A DNA stretch of 64,000 bases from an uncultured bacterium (lineage in GTDB: Bacteria > Verrucomicrobiota > Lentisphaeria > Victivallales > UBA1829): the NCBI GenBank assembly GCA_902778895.1, contig CACYZF010000001.1, forward strand, positions 124,001 to 188,000, in the 5' to 3' direction. Position 1 is the stretch's first letter. Every line of letters starts with the position of its first letter. The translations under genes and the position numbers were made by a program. The notes below the pieces were generated by a model that was given only the letters and a program-made list of their open reading frames with translations, did no database searches and had not been told where the DNA came from. This document shows positions 54,075 through 61,889 of the stretch, one piece after another.

Positions 54075-55781
54075 TCAAGCGAAGTTAAGGGCCAGTTTGT
54101 TATCCTGTTCTTCTTCGGAGCTTGTTTCCGTGGGCTGCATACCGAGCAAGCACGGCACCTTCGAGGCGTCGAGCAGCCGGAAGCAGTTGAAATACTGCTC
54201 GGCACCCTTGGCCATCTCAGGCGGGAATTCCTGTGCGATGTCAGACGGCTTGCGTATCCAGCCGAGCTTGCGCGCTACAGCGACATTCAGGGCTTTCATC
54301 AGCTCGATATTGAACTTGATGTGAACATTGCTGTTGAGGTAGCACCGAAAGGCGAAGAGGATCGTCCTGTTATCGTCCATGTAGACTGTACCACGCTTCC
54401 CCCAGGTTTCCGGCATCTGAATGATTCCGGCTTTGAAACCGAGGCTGAATGCTACAGCACAGACGTCCTCGATTTTGCGCTGACAAGAATCCCTGACTCT
54501 GGGCTCGTAGCTGCTGTGCCAGCCTTCACCCGGCAGAGCGTATTCCGTACAGACGATGCGGTAGTCGAGCGTATAGTGCGAGGAACTCGGCTTTTCGCCC
54601 CATCTGGAACGAAACTCCTCGAAGACGCGTTTGTTGGAAATGTAGTTCTGCACGTTTGCCGGACAGGACAGTGCATAGAACAGATCGATCATCTGCTGCT
54701 CGGTGAACTTGTTATAGTTCTTGATGACCCAGACGATCATTGCGTACAGGTTCGACGGCGTGAAGTCCACGCTTTTCAGGATGGAGAAGCGTTCCAGCAT
54801 GTTTCGCCTTGAGACGGACGTCAGGCGGGAGGTGATCTCATCGAGGCAGTCGAACGCGGCCTTCCAGTAAAGGTTTTTCAGACCGCTGAATCTCATCTTC
54901 AGGGCCTCTTTGACCTTTTTCTTGTGAATGCCGACAGATTCCAGCACAGCAGTATCCAGCCCGGCAATCGTCTTGAAGTGGTTGAAGAGCTCGGTCCGCG
55001 CCTCCTCGTAACCGTTGCAGAGGAGTTCCACCTTGTTCTTTGCAGCGGCCAGTTCCGTTTTCAGCTTGCGGGCCTGTTGTTCCGCTGCTTCAAACTCCGC
55101 GTTCCATTTGTCCCCGTTGTCGTCAGGCATCCCGAAAATTTCATCGAACATGTAGTCGAATCCGGCATCGTCAGCCATCCAGCTCTTGTCGATGTGGAGG
55201 ATGTCAACCTTGGCACGGGCGTTGCGTTCGGCGTTCAGAAAATCCGCATGACCGAGTACGCTGACGAGCTTTTTTCCCTCCGGGGCTTTCAACGACCTCA
55301 ACGCGAGCTGAATCGTCCTGCTCTGTTTCCAACGGCTTGGGATGATGAGAAAGATGTCGTCGCAGCAGCTTTCGAGGATAATACGCCTCGTCCATTCCTC
55401 ATACTCCGAATACGGCGGATTGCAAAAGATCGTATCGACCTCTTTGTCGATGAGCGTCGCTTCGTTGAAGTCCGTACCGAGCACAATCACATCCGGGTCG
55501 AGCCTGTCGATCAGGATATGGCTCTTCTCGATGACGAAGTATTCGTAGATGTCAACAGACGAACGTTCTCCTGCTTCTCGATTGAGCTCCTTGACCCATT
55601 TGCGGAAGTCGCATTTGCCGCAGCCAATGTCAAGCACCTTTCCGAAACGATAATGGCCGGAATGGTTGTCGCTCTGGAATCTCCAAATTCGACGGACCAT
55701 ATCGCGGGTGGTCGGATAAAACTCGAAGTCCTCTCCGGCATCCTTGAGCGTGACAATCAGCTCGTTCATTTGCTTGTTCAT
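54075..55781 (-). CDS. N6-adenine DNA methyltransferase with C-terminal DUF4942-like domain
   Basis: The 568-residue protein starts at ATG 55781 (AAAGGA at good spacing). Residues about 18-30 read EFYPTTRDMVRRIW. SAM motif I is VLDIGCGKCDF (about 47-57) and the catalytic motif is FCNPPYSEYEEW (NPPY at 121-124), as in N6-adenine methyltransferases. The C-terminal 250 residues, with KAAFDCLDEITSRLTSVSRRNMLERF and LEYFN-type helices, fit the DUF4942 module often joined to such enzymes in mobile elements. It has no partner restriction gene here. The first operon copy lacks this gene, so it is an optional member placed between the DUF932-like and GTPase genes. Confidence 0.85.
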   Translation of the reverse strand: MNKQMNELIVTLKDAGEDFEFYPTTRDMVRRIWRFQSDNHSGHYRFGKVLDIGCGKCDFRKWVKELNREAGERSSVDIYEYFVIEKSHILIDRLDPDVIVLGTDFNEATLIDKEVDTIFCNPPYSEYEEWTRRIILESCCDDIFLIIPSRWKQSRTIQLALRSLKAPEGKKLVSVLGHADFLNAERNARAKVDILHIDKSWMADDAGFDYMFDEIFGMPDDNGDKWNAEFEAAEQQARKLKTELAAAKNKVELLCNGYEEARTELFNHFKTIAGLDTAVLESVGIHKKKVKEALKMRFSGLKNLYWKAAFDCLDEITSRLTSVSRRNMLERFSILKSVDFTPSNLYAMIVWVIKNYNKFTEQQMIDLFYALSCPANVQNYISNKRVFEEFRSRWGEKPSSSHYTLDYRIVCTEYALPGEGWHSSYEPRVRDSCQRKIEDVCAVAFSLGFKAGIIQMPETWGKRGTVYMDDNRTILFAFRCYLNSNVHIKFNIELMKALNVAVARKLGWIRKPSDIAQEFPPEMAKGAEQYFNCFRLLDASKVPCLLGMQPTETSSEEEQDNKLALNFA

Positions 55782-55807
55782 GAGCGTGTCCTTTTGTTTT
55801 GGAAATG

Positions 55808-55835
55808 CCGGAGGAAAGACGAATCTTCCCTCCGG
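55808..55835 (-). promoter_or_regulatory. Leader hairpin of the methyltransferase gene
   Basis: On the minus strand CCGGAGGGAAGA pairs with TCTTTCCTCCGG around a four-base loop, between the DUF932-like stop and the methyltransferase start. The arm sequence is the same CCGGAGG/CCTCCGG motif found before both GTPase genes. Confidence 0.65.
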
Positions 55836-55857
55836 TTTTGGTTGGTTCAATTCAGCT

Positions 55858-56586
55858 TCAGGCAGCGAAGATCGCGGCTTCTCGTCCATCCAGACCGAAG
55901 GCCCGATTCAGGGCAAGGTAACTGTGATCCATGCGCTGGGTCGGATATTTCTTCACGGTTTCCGTAAACGCGTTCAGCAAGCTCCAACGGGTCGGTTCCC
56001 AGAACTCTTCGTGCGAGGGTTCCTTATACTCACGATAGACCGGGAGGATGTCGGACGAATTGATGACACCAAGCTCGGCAGCACGCACAATGGAGCTTCG
56101 GGCTTCGTCGTCATCCTTCAGGTATTCGTCTTTCAGGTCTTCGCATCGTGTCTCGGTCGTCAGAAAGTCATCCTCCAGCGAAGCGACAGCGCGGTCGATC
56201 AGTTCGTTCAAATCAATCCTGCTTGTGTGCTTGCGGTTGATGAGCCGAGTTCCGCCGAATGCGAGATTAGAGCAGACCAGAACGACGATTCCGGCAGACA
56301 GGCCGACAGCAAGGGATTTGTCGTGGCTATTGCGGATTCCGATGCAACGATGCCACTGAGGCGAAGACGAACGGGTGATTTCCATAACGCCGAACATCTT
56401 CTGTCCCTCACTGGCGAGGCCGAACCGTTCGCTTTCGATGTCCCAGCGGTGAGCCTTGACAACTTCGGTCACGGCCTCGATCACGTCAATGTGCGGAACT
56501 GGACGCCAGGTATCGGTCGAACTGGGCGTGTCGATACGGGCGACCTCATCACGGCTGACATATTTCCCTTCTTCCATTATCAGCAT
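55858..56586 (-). CDS. DUF932-like phage/plasmid protein (second copy)
   Basis: The 242-residue protein is collinear with the one at 32305-33033. Shared parts include the start (M-EEGKYVSRDEVARIDTP), WRPVPHIDVIEAVTEV, HRCIGIRNSHDKSLAVGLSAG, VCSNLAFGG and the end LALNRAFGLDGREAAIFA. No catalytic motif is known for this family. The start lies three bases after the nuclease stop, as in the first copy. Conservation of both sequence and spacing argues that the pair acts together. Confidence 0.78.
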   Translation of the reverse strand: MLIMEEGKYVSRDEVARIDTPSSTDTWRPVPHIDVIEAVTEVVKAHRWDIESERFGLASEGQKMFGVMEITRSSSPQWHRCIGIRNSHDKSLAVGLSAGIVVLVCSNLAFGGTRLINRKHTSRIDLNELIDRAVASLEDDFLTTETRCEDLKDEYLKDDDEARSSIVRAAELGVINSSDILPVYREYKEPSHEEFWEPTRWSLLNAFTETVKKYPTQRMDHSYLALNRAFGLDGREAAIFAA

Positions 56587-56589
56587 GGT

Positions 56590-57381
56590 TCACGCAACCT
56601 TTCTGTGAGTCGCCTTGCAGCGGCTGCCGTAGGCGCACTCGGCGCAGTTCATACAGGATTCGAGGGGAAGGAAGATGCCGGTGTCGATAGCCCGCTCTGT
56701 CTGTCCGGCAAAGAAGACAAAGCGGTCGAAGTCATCCAGCCCTCGGAACGTGTAGAACTGGTGATGTGCGGGATTCTTCGCCTTGGTGAACACGTCGAAC
56801 CTGAACATCGGGGTCACGCCGTGCTTCTTCTGGTAGGCGAAACAGAATATCGTCGCCTGAAGATCACGGTCGGCTTTCCCCGCAGGCCATTTGGTCGAGG
56901 ATGTCTTCCAGTCGCAGATGGTTTCGTCTCCACCGTCCACAGTAACGAGGTCGAACTCGCCAATGAGCGGCTTCGAGAGACCGGGCACATCCACGCTGAA
57001 CGCCTCGGCTACCGACTTTACGCAGTAGTCGTCCGGCCATTCTGCGAGGGCGACATCGAGCATATCGCAGCCCCTCTGCTCCCAGAACCAGAAATCCTCT
57101 TCCGGCTTGTACGAGATGTTTTCCGTAACCTCGGTTTCGGCTCGGAGGTGTACAGCGAAGTTATCCTTTGCTTCCTCGATGGTGTAGGCGGTCCCCTTGC
57201 GGGCACGTTCGCTGAGGACAGTATGGAAAGCGCGTCCGAACGGGAGGCTTGCACTGGTCCTTTCCACTTCGGCGTGTTCGATGTGCCGGAAGTAGTAGCG
57301 CATCGGACAGGTCAGGTAGGTCTGCAATGCGCTGTACGACCAGTGCGGAGCTTCCTTCATGGTTTCGATTTCGCGTTCCAT
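56590..57381 (-). CDS. Cas4/RecB-like PD-(D/E)XK nuclease (second copy)
   Basis: The 263-residue protein starts at ATG 57381, one base after the previous stop. It keeps the early Cys in YLTCPMRYYFRHIEH, catalytic GEFDLV and CDWKT, the LQATIFCFAY QxxxY-type motif, and the C-terminal SCMNCAECAYGSRC cluster. All predicted active-site and Fe-S residues are the same as in the first copy at 31510-32301. It should cut or trim DNA ends. Neighbours suggest a role with the sliding-clamp homologue. Confidence 0.9.
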   Translation of the reverse strand: MEREIETMKEAPHWSYSALQTYLTCPMRYYFRHIEHAEVERTSASLPFGRAFHTVLSERARKGTAYTIEEAKDNFAVHLRAETEVTENISYKPEEDFWFWEQRGCDMLDVALAEWPDDYCVKSVAEAFSVDVPGLSKPLIGEFDLVTVDGGDETICDWKTSSTKWPAGKADRDLQATIFCFAYQKKHGVTPMFRFDVFTKAKNPAHHQFYTFRGLDDFDRFVFFAGQTERAIDTGIFLPLESCMNCAECAYGSRCKATHRKVA

Positions 57382-57382
57382 G

Positions 57383-57835
57383 TCATGCCGCCTTTCCGTT
57401 GAGGATGTCGATTGCACGACTGCACTGTGTCCGGGAGAGATCCTCCAGAGCGGAGACATTGAATCGTGCCTTCAGCTGGTCGGGCGTGTAGCCGTTCTGT
57501 TTGGCGAGGTCCAACAGGAACTTGATCTGCTTCGCGGACGCGAAAGTATCGGCGGGTTTACCGTTTTTGCTGTAGGCGGATTTGTTCTGTTGCGGCTGAG
57601 CGGGAGAGATAGGCAGAGGCGGGACGTTCGAGGTCTGCGTGTTGACGGGCTCGTTGTGGAGTTCGACTTCGACGGAATCCCGAACGAGCGCGAACGTTTC
57701 GCGGATTTTGGCGTTCAGCTGTTCCGGGGTCAGACCATCGGGAAGTTCCACCTCTACAGAGGCGTGGTAGGACTGGCTGCTGTATTCGGTATCAGCCGGG
57801 ACCTTTTTGGAGTAGGATGCGTTCAATTTGAGCAT
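57383..57835 (-). CDS. Small conserved protein of the clamp operon (second copy)
   Basis: The 150-residue protein matches that at 31058-31507: the N-terminal beta-rich part is nearly the same, the Gln/Pro linker differs. The C-terminal domain (SAKQIKFLLDLAKQNGYT, then LEDLSRTQCSRAIDIL) is retained. The pattern of a conserved head, variable linker and conserved tail is what a two-domain adaptor would show. It is coupled to the nuclease gene by a one-base gap. Confidence 0.75.
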   Translation of the reverse strand: MLKLNASYSKKVPADTEYSSQSYHASVEVELPDGLTPEQLNAKIRETFALVRDSVEVELHNEPVNTQTSNVPPLPISPAQPQQNKSAYSKNGKPADTFASAKQIKFLLDLAKQNGYTPDQLKARFNVSALEDLSRTQCSRAIDILNGKAA

Positions 57836-57858
57836 AGTTGTTTCCTTTCAAAAAGATT

Positions 57859-57887
57859 GCCCCCGGCAACTGTGAGCTACCGAGGGC
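57859..57887 (-). promoter_or_regulatory. Attenuator-like hairpin after the second clamp gene
   Basis: On the minus strand GCCCTCGGTAGC pairs with GTTGCCGGGGGC and is followed by AATCTTTTT. It is the counterpart of the hairpin at 31006-31043, with substitutions that keep pairing. Confidence 0.7.
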
Positions 57888-57912
57888 ATGTTGAGGGTGA
57901 TGTGTGGGAGGA

Positions 57913-59340
57913 TCAGAACCCGCTGGCGGTCCTGATGCGTTCGATGGTGCGCTTCGTCTGGACGTATTCGCGTTCCTTCTGCCGCTGGGCGAGAGCAACC
58001 TCGCGGACCTTGCGGCTGAGAGCAGCGGAATCATCGAACATGGCTTTGAGCTTGGCCTTCATCGCTTCGATGTTTGCTGTCAGCTCATCGAGAGAGTTCA
58101 CAGATTCAGTATTCGGGGCGGACGTCTGCACGGGGGCAGACACGGTGTGGGTGATGGTGTTGTCGTTCATAGTGGTGTTTTCCTTTGTTGAGGTTGGAAT
58201 GTTGGTATTTGAGGGTGTTTCCTGTTCGGTGGATTCAGGCACAGGCTGAACAACGACTTGCTCGGTCTTCTGCTCAGTCTCTGTTTGCGGCTTCCTGGTG
58301 TAGATCGGCATGGCGACATACTGACCCGTGCCGCCGCTAGCGACAAACGGAGACAGGCCATCTCCAAATTCGAGTTTTGTGTGGCCCTCGTTCAGCAGAT
58401 GCAGTAGGATCACCTTGCTGATGGTGATGCTGAACGCGTCCCAGTTCGAATCAAACGTAGCGGGAATACCGAACTCGTGACCGTCTCCGTCACGCATGGA
58501 GAAGAAGCCCGCCTCGTTGCGGTAAAGCTTGATTTCGTTCGACGGTCTCTTGTCGCCGACGCTCTTCAGGAAGAACTTCAGGCGGTCGGCATGTTCCATG
58601 GTGAAGCTGACGGTGTGTTTCAGGTACTTGCTGTCCGGCATGACACGTTTCCAGTTTGGGTACGGGCCGAGAATCGCTTTTGCCGTCCAGGTCCATATTC
58701 CGATCTTCGCCGAGAAGAACGTGAAGAAGTCGTTGCTCCACATCCTGATTTCGCCTTCGCCGTTCGTTTTGGTCGCCATCAGGGCCAGCGGGAACGGAAT
58801 CGTAAGATCATCGAGATTGAACGGATACGGGCTGTTGAACAGTTCTTTGCCATTCGTGGCCGTGATACCGTCCTTGCTGAGGTTCATCCCACGCAGGACC
58901 TTCCTCGGCTCGTTCAGATCGACCAGAGGGGCGGCCGCAGAAAGAATCTCGACGAAGTTTTCCGGCAGAGGTGAAGTCGTGACGTTTTCGCCCTGCGGCA
59001 CCTCGGCAACAGGCCATTCTCCTTCAATCGGTACGACCCGCACGTCCTCAATGCGGAGTGCTCCATCGGCGAACTCGAATTTGATGCTCTTATTACGGCA
59101 GTTCCGCACAAGCGACCGGAAGAGGTCGAAGTCCATGGCGACCTTGAAGGCTTCCAGCCCCTCGGCGGCCATTCTGAATTCGATCTCCTCGTCCGAGTTG
59201 TGCGTTCGGAAGAACAGCATGTTGTTGGCTGATTCGATCTGCACGGCTCGGTACACCTGAATCGGCGATGAGCGGCAGACCAGTTTCCCCAGAGCAACGA
59301 GGGCTCCGGCCAGTTCGGTTTTGTTCAGTGTGATTTGCAT
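57913..59340 (-). CDS. Sliding-clamp (DnaN-like) protein with coiled-coil tail (second copy)
   Basis: The 475-residue protein matches that at 29521-30975. It shows LNKTELAGALVALGKLVCR, FFRTHNSDEEIEFRM, EDVRVVPIEGEWP, the TNGKELF segment and the clamp-like end GGTGQYVAMPI near residue 348. A variable Gln/Thr/Pro linker and a C-terminal coiled coil (SLDELTANIEAMK to IERIRTASGF) follow. The coiled-coil tail is conserved although the linker is not, which points to a specific tail function such as binding a partner. It differs from host DnaN, which is not in this window. Confidence 0.8.
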   Translation of the reverse strand: MQITLNKTELAGALVALGKLVCRSSPIQVYRAVQIESANNMLFFRTHNSDEEIEFRMAAEGLEAFKVAMDFDLFRSLVRNCRNKSIKFEFADGALRIEDVRVVPIEGEWPVAEVPQGENVTTSPLPENFVEILSAAAPLVDLNEPRKVLRGMNLSKDGITATNGKELFNSPYPFNLDDLTIPFPLALMATKTNGEGEIRMWSNDFFTFFSAKIGIWTWTAKAILGPYPNWKRVMPDSKYLKHTVSFTMEHADRLKFFLKSVGDKRPSNEIKLYRNEAGFFSMRDGDGHEFGIPATFDSNWDAFSITISKVILLHLLNEGHTKLEFGDGLSPFVASGGTGQYVAMPIYTRKPQTETEQKTEQVVVQPVPESTEQETPSNTNIPTSTKENTTMNDNTITHTVSAPVQTSAPNTESVNSLDELTANIEAMKAKLKAMFDDSAALSRKVREVALAQRQKEREYVQTKRTIERIRTASGF

Positions 59341-59345
59341 GGTTT

Positions 59346-59711
59346 TTATCCTTTTGGGTTTGAGGTTAGTGTTCTACGAATCAGAATCCTCCAAATCCAG
59401 TAATAGACGAGGAGGAACACAGCCAGTGCCGCCAGGCGTATCGGCCGGGTCAGGACGGACAAGGTGTCGGCGAAGACTTCTGGCTTCTCCTTCGCCACGG
59501 TCTTGATGCCTTCCTCAACACCGTCGCTGACTTTATAGGCGGCGATGACTGTTCCGGCTGCTGCACCGCCTGCAGCCACGGTTTTCCAGGGTACGACGAT
59601 TTCCGTTTTCCGGGGCGCAGAGACGCGACGATTCGGGCGATGGATGTTTGGAGTTGCCGCGAACGTGGTAATGCTCAGAAAGGCCAAGAAGATGATGAAA
59701 AGCGATTTCAT
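59346..59711 (-). CDS. Small exported membrane protein (second copy)
   Basis: The 121-residue protein begins at ATG 59711, overlapping the previous stop as ATGA. It retains the signal peptide, the IHRPNRRVS basic segment, VVPWKTVAAGGAAAGTVIAAY and the C-terminal LAVFLLVYYWIW helix of the protein at 29151-29516. The equal length and coupling in both copies imply that it forms a unit with the larger membrane protein before it. The function is unknown. Confidence 0.78.
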   Translation of the reverse strand: MKSLFIIFLAFLSITTFAATPNIHRPNRRVSAPRKTEIVVPWKTVAAGGAAAGTVIAAYKVSDGVEEGIKTVAKEKPEVFADTLSVLTRPIRLAALAVFLLVYYWIWRILIRRTLTSNPKG

Positions 59712-60427
59712 TTCAGCACCTCCATCCGGCATGCTGCTTGACAGCCGTTGATGACCTGTTTCAGCATGGCGGTTAGCTCAGTGGACAGTTGTTCCCGAGC
59801 TTTCCAGAGGTCGTAGCCGCTCCATGCCGTACCGCCTGCTGCGAGCACAACGGCAAGGGCATCCCCAAAGGGAAACGGTCCATCAGCAACGGCGCAAGCA
59901 GTACCGCATCCGAATGTCGTCGAGAGCCGGGCGACTATGCTGCCCAAGGTCGAGTTCAACGCCGTAATCGTCTGTTTAAGGAAAACGGCTTCGAGTGTAA
60001 GGCCTCCGATGGCGTAGGTTTCAATCTCGGTGTAATCGGCGTTGATGGATTTCAGGCTGTCCAGGAATCCATCTGTCTTGAAGTCGCAGCCGTAGACTTT
60101 CGCGCCCTTGCGGCACGGCTTGATGATCGGCTCGTTCAGAACCGAGGCCAGGTAGTCCTGCGTTTCATGAGTTCCGGTGAGCTTGTCGCGGGCCATGAGC
60201 CAACAGAACTTACAGGTCGAGCCGATCTCGGTCAACTTTTCCACGACGGCTGGGATGTTTCGCCGTGCTTCCTCGAAGTGATGTTGCGCTTTCGCGTCTA
60301 GGCGTTCGATGTTAGCTTGTAGAACAGGGACGCCCCGTAGCGAGCATGACCCGATGACGCCCAATGATAGGGCGACGAGTAGTCCAGTGTAAAAAAACAC
60401 CAGACCCGTTTTTTTGAGAGTTTTCAA
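59708..60427 (-). CDS. Membrane/lipoprotein of unknown function (second copy, TTG start)
   Basis: I choose TTG 60427, eight bases after AGGAGA, giving 239 residues. This aligns with the 240-residue first copy (28432-29154), whereas the longer frame to ATG 60502 adds an unrelated polar stretch. After a hydrophobic helix ending LGVIGSC come the Cys-rich domain (CKFCW, KPCRKGAKVYGCDF), the second hydrophobic segment FGDALAVVLAAGGTAW and the end CRMEVLK, all shared. No family is recognised. The alternative long start cannot be excluded. Confidence 0.75.
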   Translation of the reverse strand: MKTLKKTGLVFFYTGLLVALSLGVIGSCSLRGVPVLQANIERLDAKAQHHFEEARRNIPAVVEKLTEIGSTCKFCWLMARDKLTGTHETQDYLASVLNEPIIKPCRKGAKVYGCDFKTDGFLDSLKSINADYTEIETYAIGGLTLEAVFLKQTITALNSTLGSIVARLSTTFGCGTACAVADGPFPFGDALAVVLAAGGTAWSGYDLWKAREQLSTELTAMLKQVINGCQAACRMEVLK

Positions 60428-60707
60428 GCTTATTCTCCTGTTTTGTGGTTGATGATTGTGGGAAACAGACAATATTTCCCCGTTCATCATATTTTGCCTC
60501 AAAAAGGCGGGGAATTAAGCATTTTCCACTGTTTTGATACGCGAAAACGAAGTGAGATCGTTGTGGCACTAAAAACAAGACAGATATCCTACTTCAACAC
60601 CGACACTATATGTTATGTGTCTCAAAAGAACAGACCACCACATACATATTTTAAATTTTTGTTGAATGTGGACTTGAAATCCAGCGAATAAGTGATAAAT
60701 TATTACG
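60428..60707. promoter_or_regulatory. Intergenic region with promoter of RNA copy C
   Basis: TTGAAA (60674-60679) and TAAATT (60696-60701), spaced by 16 bases, precede RNA copy C on the plus strand. The left part should hold the promoter of the inverted clamp operon, which I could not place. No gene is seen. Confidence 0.5.
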
Positions 60708-60946
60708 CGAGGCAGTGTGTCTCTCTCTGTGGAGATACCTGTTTCGAGCTCATTACATCGGTTATTTCAGCAAAAGACGATGAAAACCGGCCAAGTTTGA
60801 TTTAGAATCTTTTGCTACTGAGTTTGAAATACCAGCAAGGGACCCTAGTGTCTTTATATCTTGCTGGGCGTTTGTTCGTCGTCTCAGTAGCAGGTTCTTG
60901 GCCGGACCTTCATCGTCGCGTATGGGGAAACGTCCGGCTTTTTTTT
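60708..60946 (+). ncRNA. Structured RNA family, copy C
   Basis: P1 GACGATGAA (60776-60784) pairs with TTCATCGTC (60909-60917). P2 CCGGCCAAG (60787-60795) pairs with CTTGGCCGG (60897-60905). P3 GCTACTGAG (60814-60822) pairs with CTCAGTAGC (60883-60891). P4 CCAGCAAG (60832-60839) pairs with CTTGCTGG (60860-60867), with a GGGAC/GTCTT cap. The 3' end is ATGGGGAAACGTCCGGC then eight T residues. The order and geometry equal copies A and B while bases differ in pairs, so the structure, not a peptide, is conserved. It lies between the inverted clamp operon and the polysaccharide locus. Confidence 0.82.
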
Positions 60947-61340
60947 GTATTTGGGCGTTGCCTCATGCGTAGGATCATTAAATCCCCCCGAGGCCACCCA
61001 ATGCTTCTGCTCGACAGTTCAAGTACACTACATTCTTTGAGTTCCGGAAGACAGTATTTCCGGAGGGATAGTATTTGTCTGTATCAGGGGGGCTTAAGCC
61101 AACAGCTTTTCCACTCCCTTATTAAGAACGCTTCATCGCGCCCTGATTTCTGGTCAGCGGAAAACATTAATACATATTATGCCGACATGGGTATCTCCAT
61201 ACCCGTGTTGGCTTTTTCGTTTTCGAGAAACACATTCCAGCCGCAAATCTCAGCATAAACTGACGTTTTCGGTTGTTCTTTGTGTTGCAACGTCTTGTGG
61301 AGCGTTTGCCCCATAAGATGGCATCGCGCGCCCTGACCAC
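60947..61340. other. Leader region before the first UpxY-like gene
   Basis: No gene is supported. Besides the terminator at 61181-61217 there is a hairpin TTCCGGAA/TTTCCGGA at about 61041-61065. A long leader with a terminator upstream of an antiterminator-type gene is suggestive of autoregulation, but no promoter could be assigned. Confidence 0.45.
61181..61217 (+). terminator. Strong terminator hairpin upstream of the UpxY-like gene
   Basis: GCCGACATGGGTAT and ATACCCGTGTTGGC form a 14-bp stem with one or two mismatches around CTCC, followed by five T residues. It stands 124 bases before the UpxY-like gene on the same strand. Confidence 0.85.
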
Positions 61341-61880
61341 ATGTTTTTTCGTGAAAAGATGGTTTTTGAACACTTTGAAAAAATAGAAGGCAAACACTGG
61401 AGTTTAGTTCAGACTCGTCCGCGAAATGAAAAGTATGCTGCTGCTCACTGCGAGATGAACGGAATTGTCGTTTATCTTCCATTGATAACCAAATTGGAAA
61501 TTCATAATCGAAGCAAACGCATTCTTCATTTGCCAATGTTTCCCGGTTACGTTTTTGCATGTCCCAGCAAGGATGAAGAGACAGACATACGCCGCAATAA
61601 AAGCGTTTGGAATCTGAAGGTTCTCTCTGAGGTGGATGAGGACGGCTTGCTACGCGACTTGGAAATCGTCAGAGAAAGCGAACTGCTCTCACAGAAACAG
61701 GAACTCGTTGTTAACCCCGGATTGCATATCGGAGAAACCTACATCATGAAGAAAGCCCCGTTTAAGGGGCAGGAAGTGATACTGGTTCGACGGAAGAATG
61801 CCGTCAGCGTTATCGTCAATCTTTTCTTTTTGGGACGGAACATTGAGATCATATGTGGGGCGGATGAGCTTACATCCTAA
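61341..61880 (+). CDS. UpxY/LoaP-type NusG paralogue (transcription antiterminator)
   Basis: The 179-residue frame shows an NGN domain: HWSLVQTRPRNEKYAAAHCEMNGI, then VYLPLITK and LPMFPGYVFA. A linker and a KOW-like end with GETYIMKKAPFKGQEVILV follow. This is the layout of specialised NusG paralogues (UpxY, LoaP, RfaH) that ride RNA polymerase and prevent premature termination in long polysaccharide operons. ATG 61341 lacks a good SD; ATG 61359 is an alternative start and fits the family's N-terminus. It heads a locus that continues with an SDR protein, another NusG paralogue and rmlB. Confidence 0.85.
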   Translation: MFFREKMVFEHFEKIEGKHWSLVQTRPRNEKYAAAHCEMNGIVVYLPLITKLEIHNRSKRILHLPMFPGYVFACPSKDEETDIRRNKSVWNLKVLSEVDEDGLLRDLEIVRESELLSQKQELVVNPGLHIGETYIMKKAPFKGQEVILVRRKNAVSVIVNLFFLGRNIEIICGADELTS

Positions 61881-61889
61881 CGAGGATAT

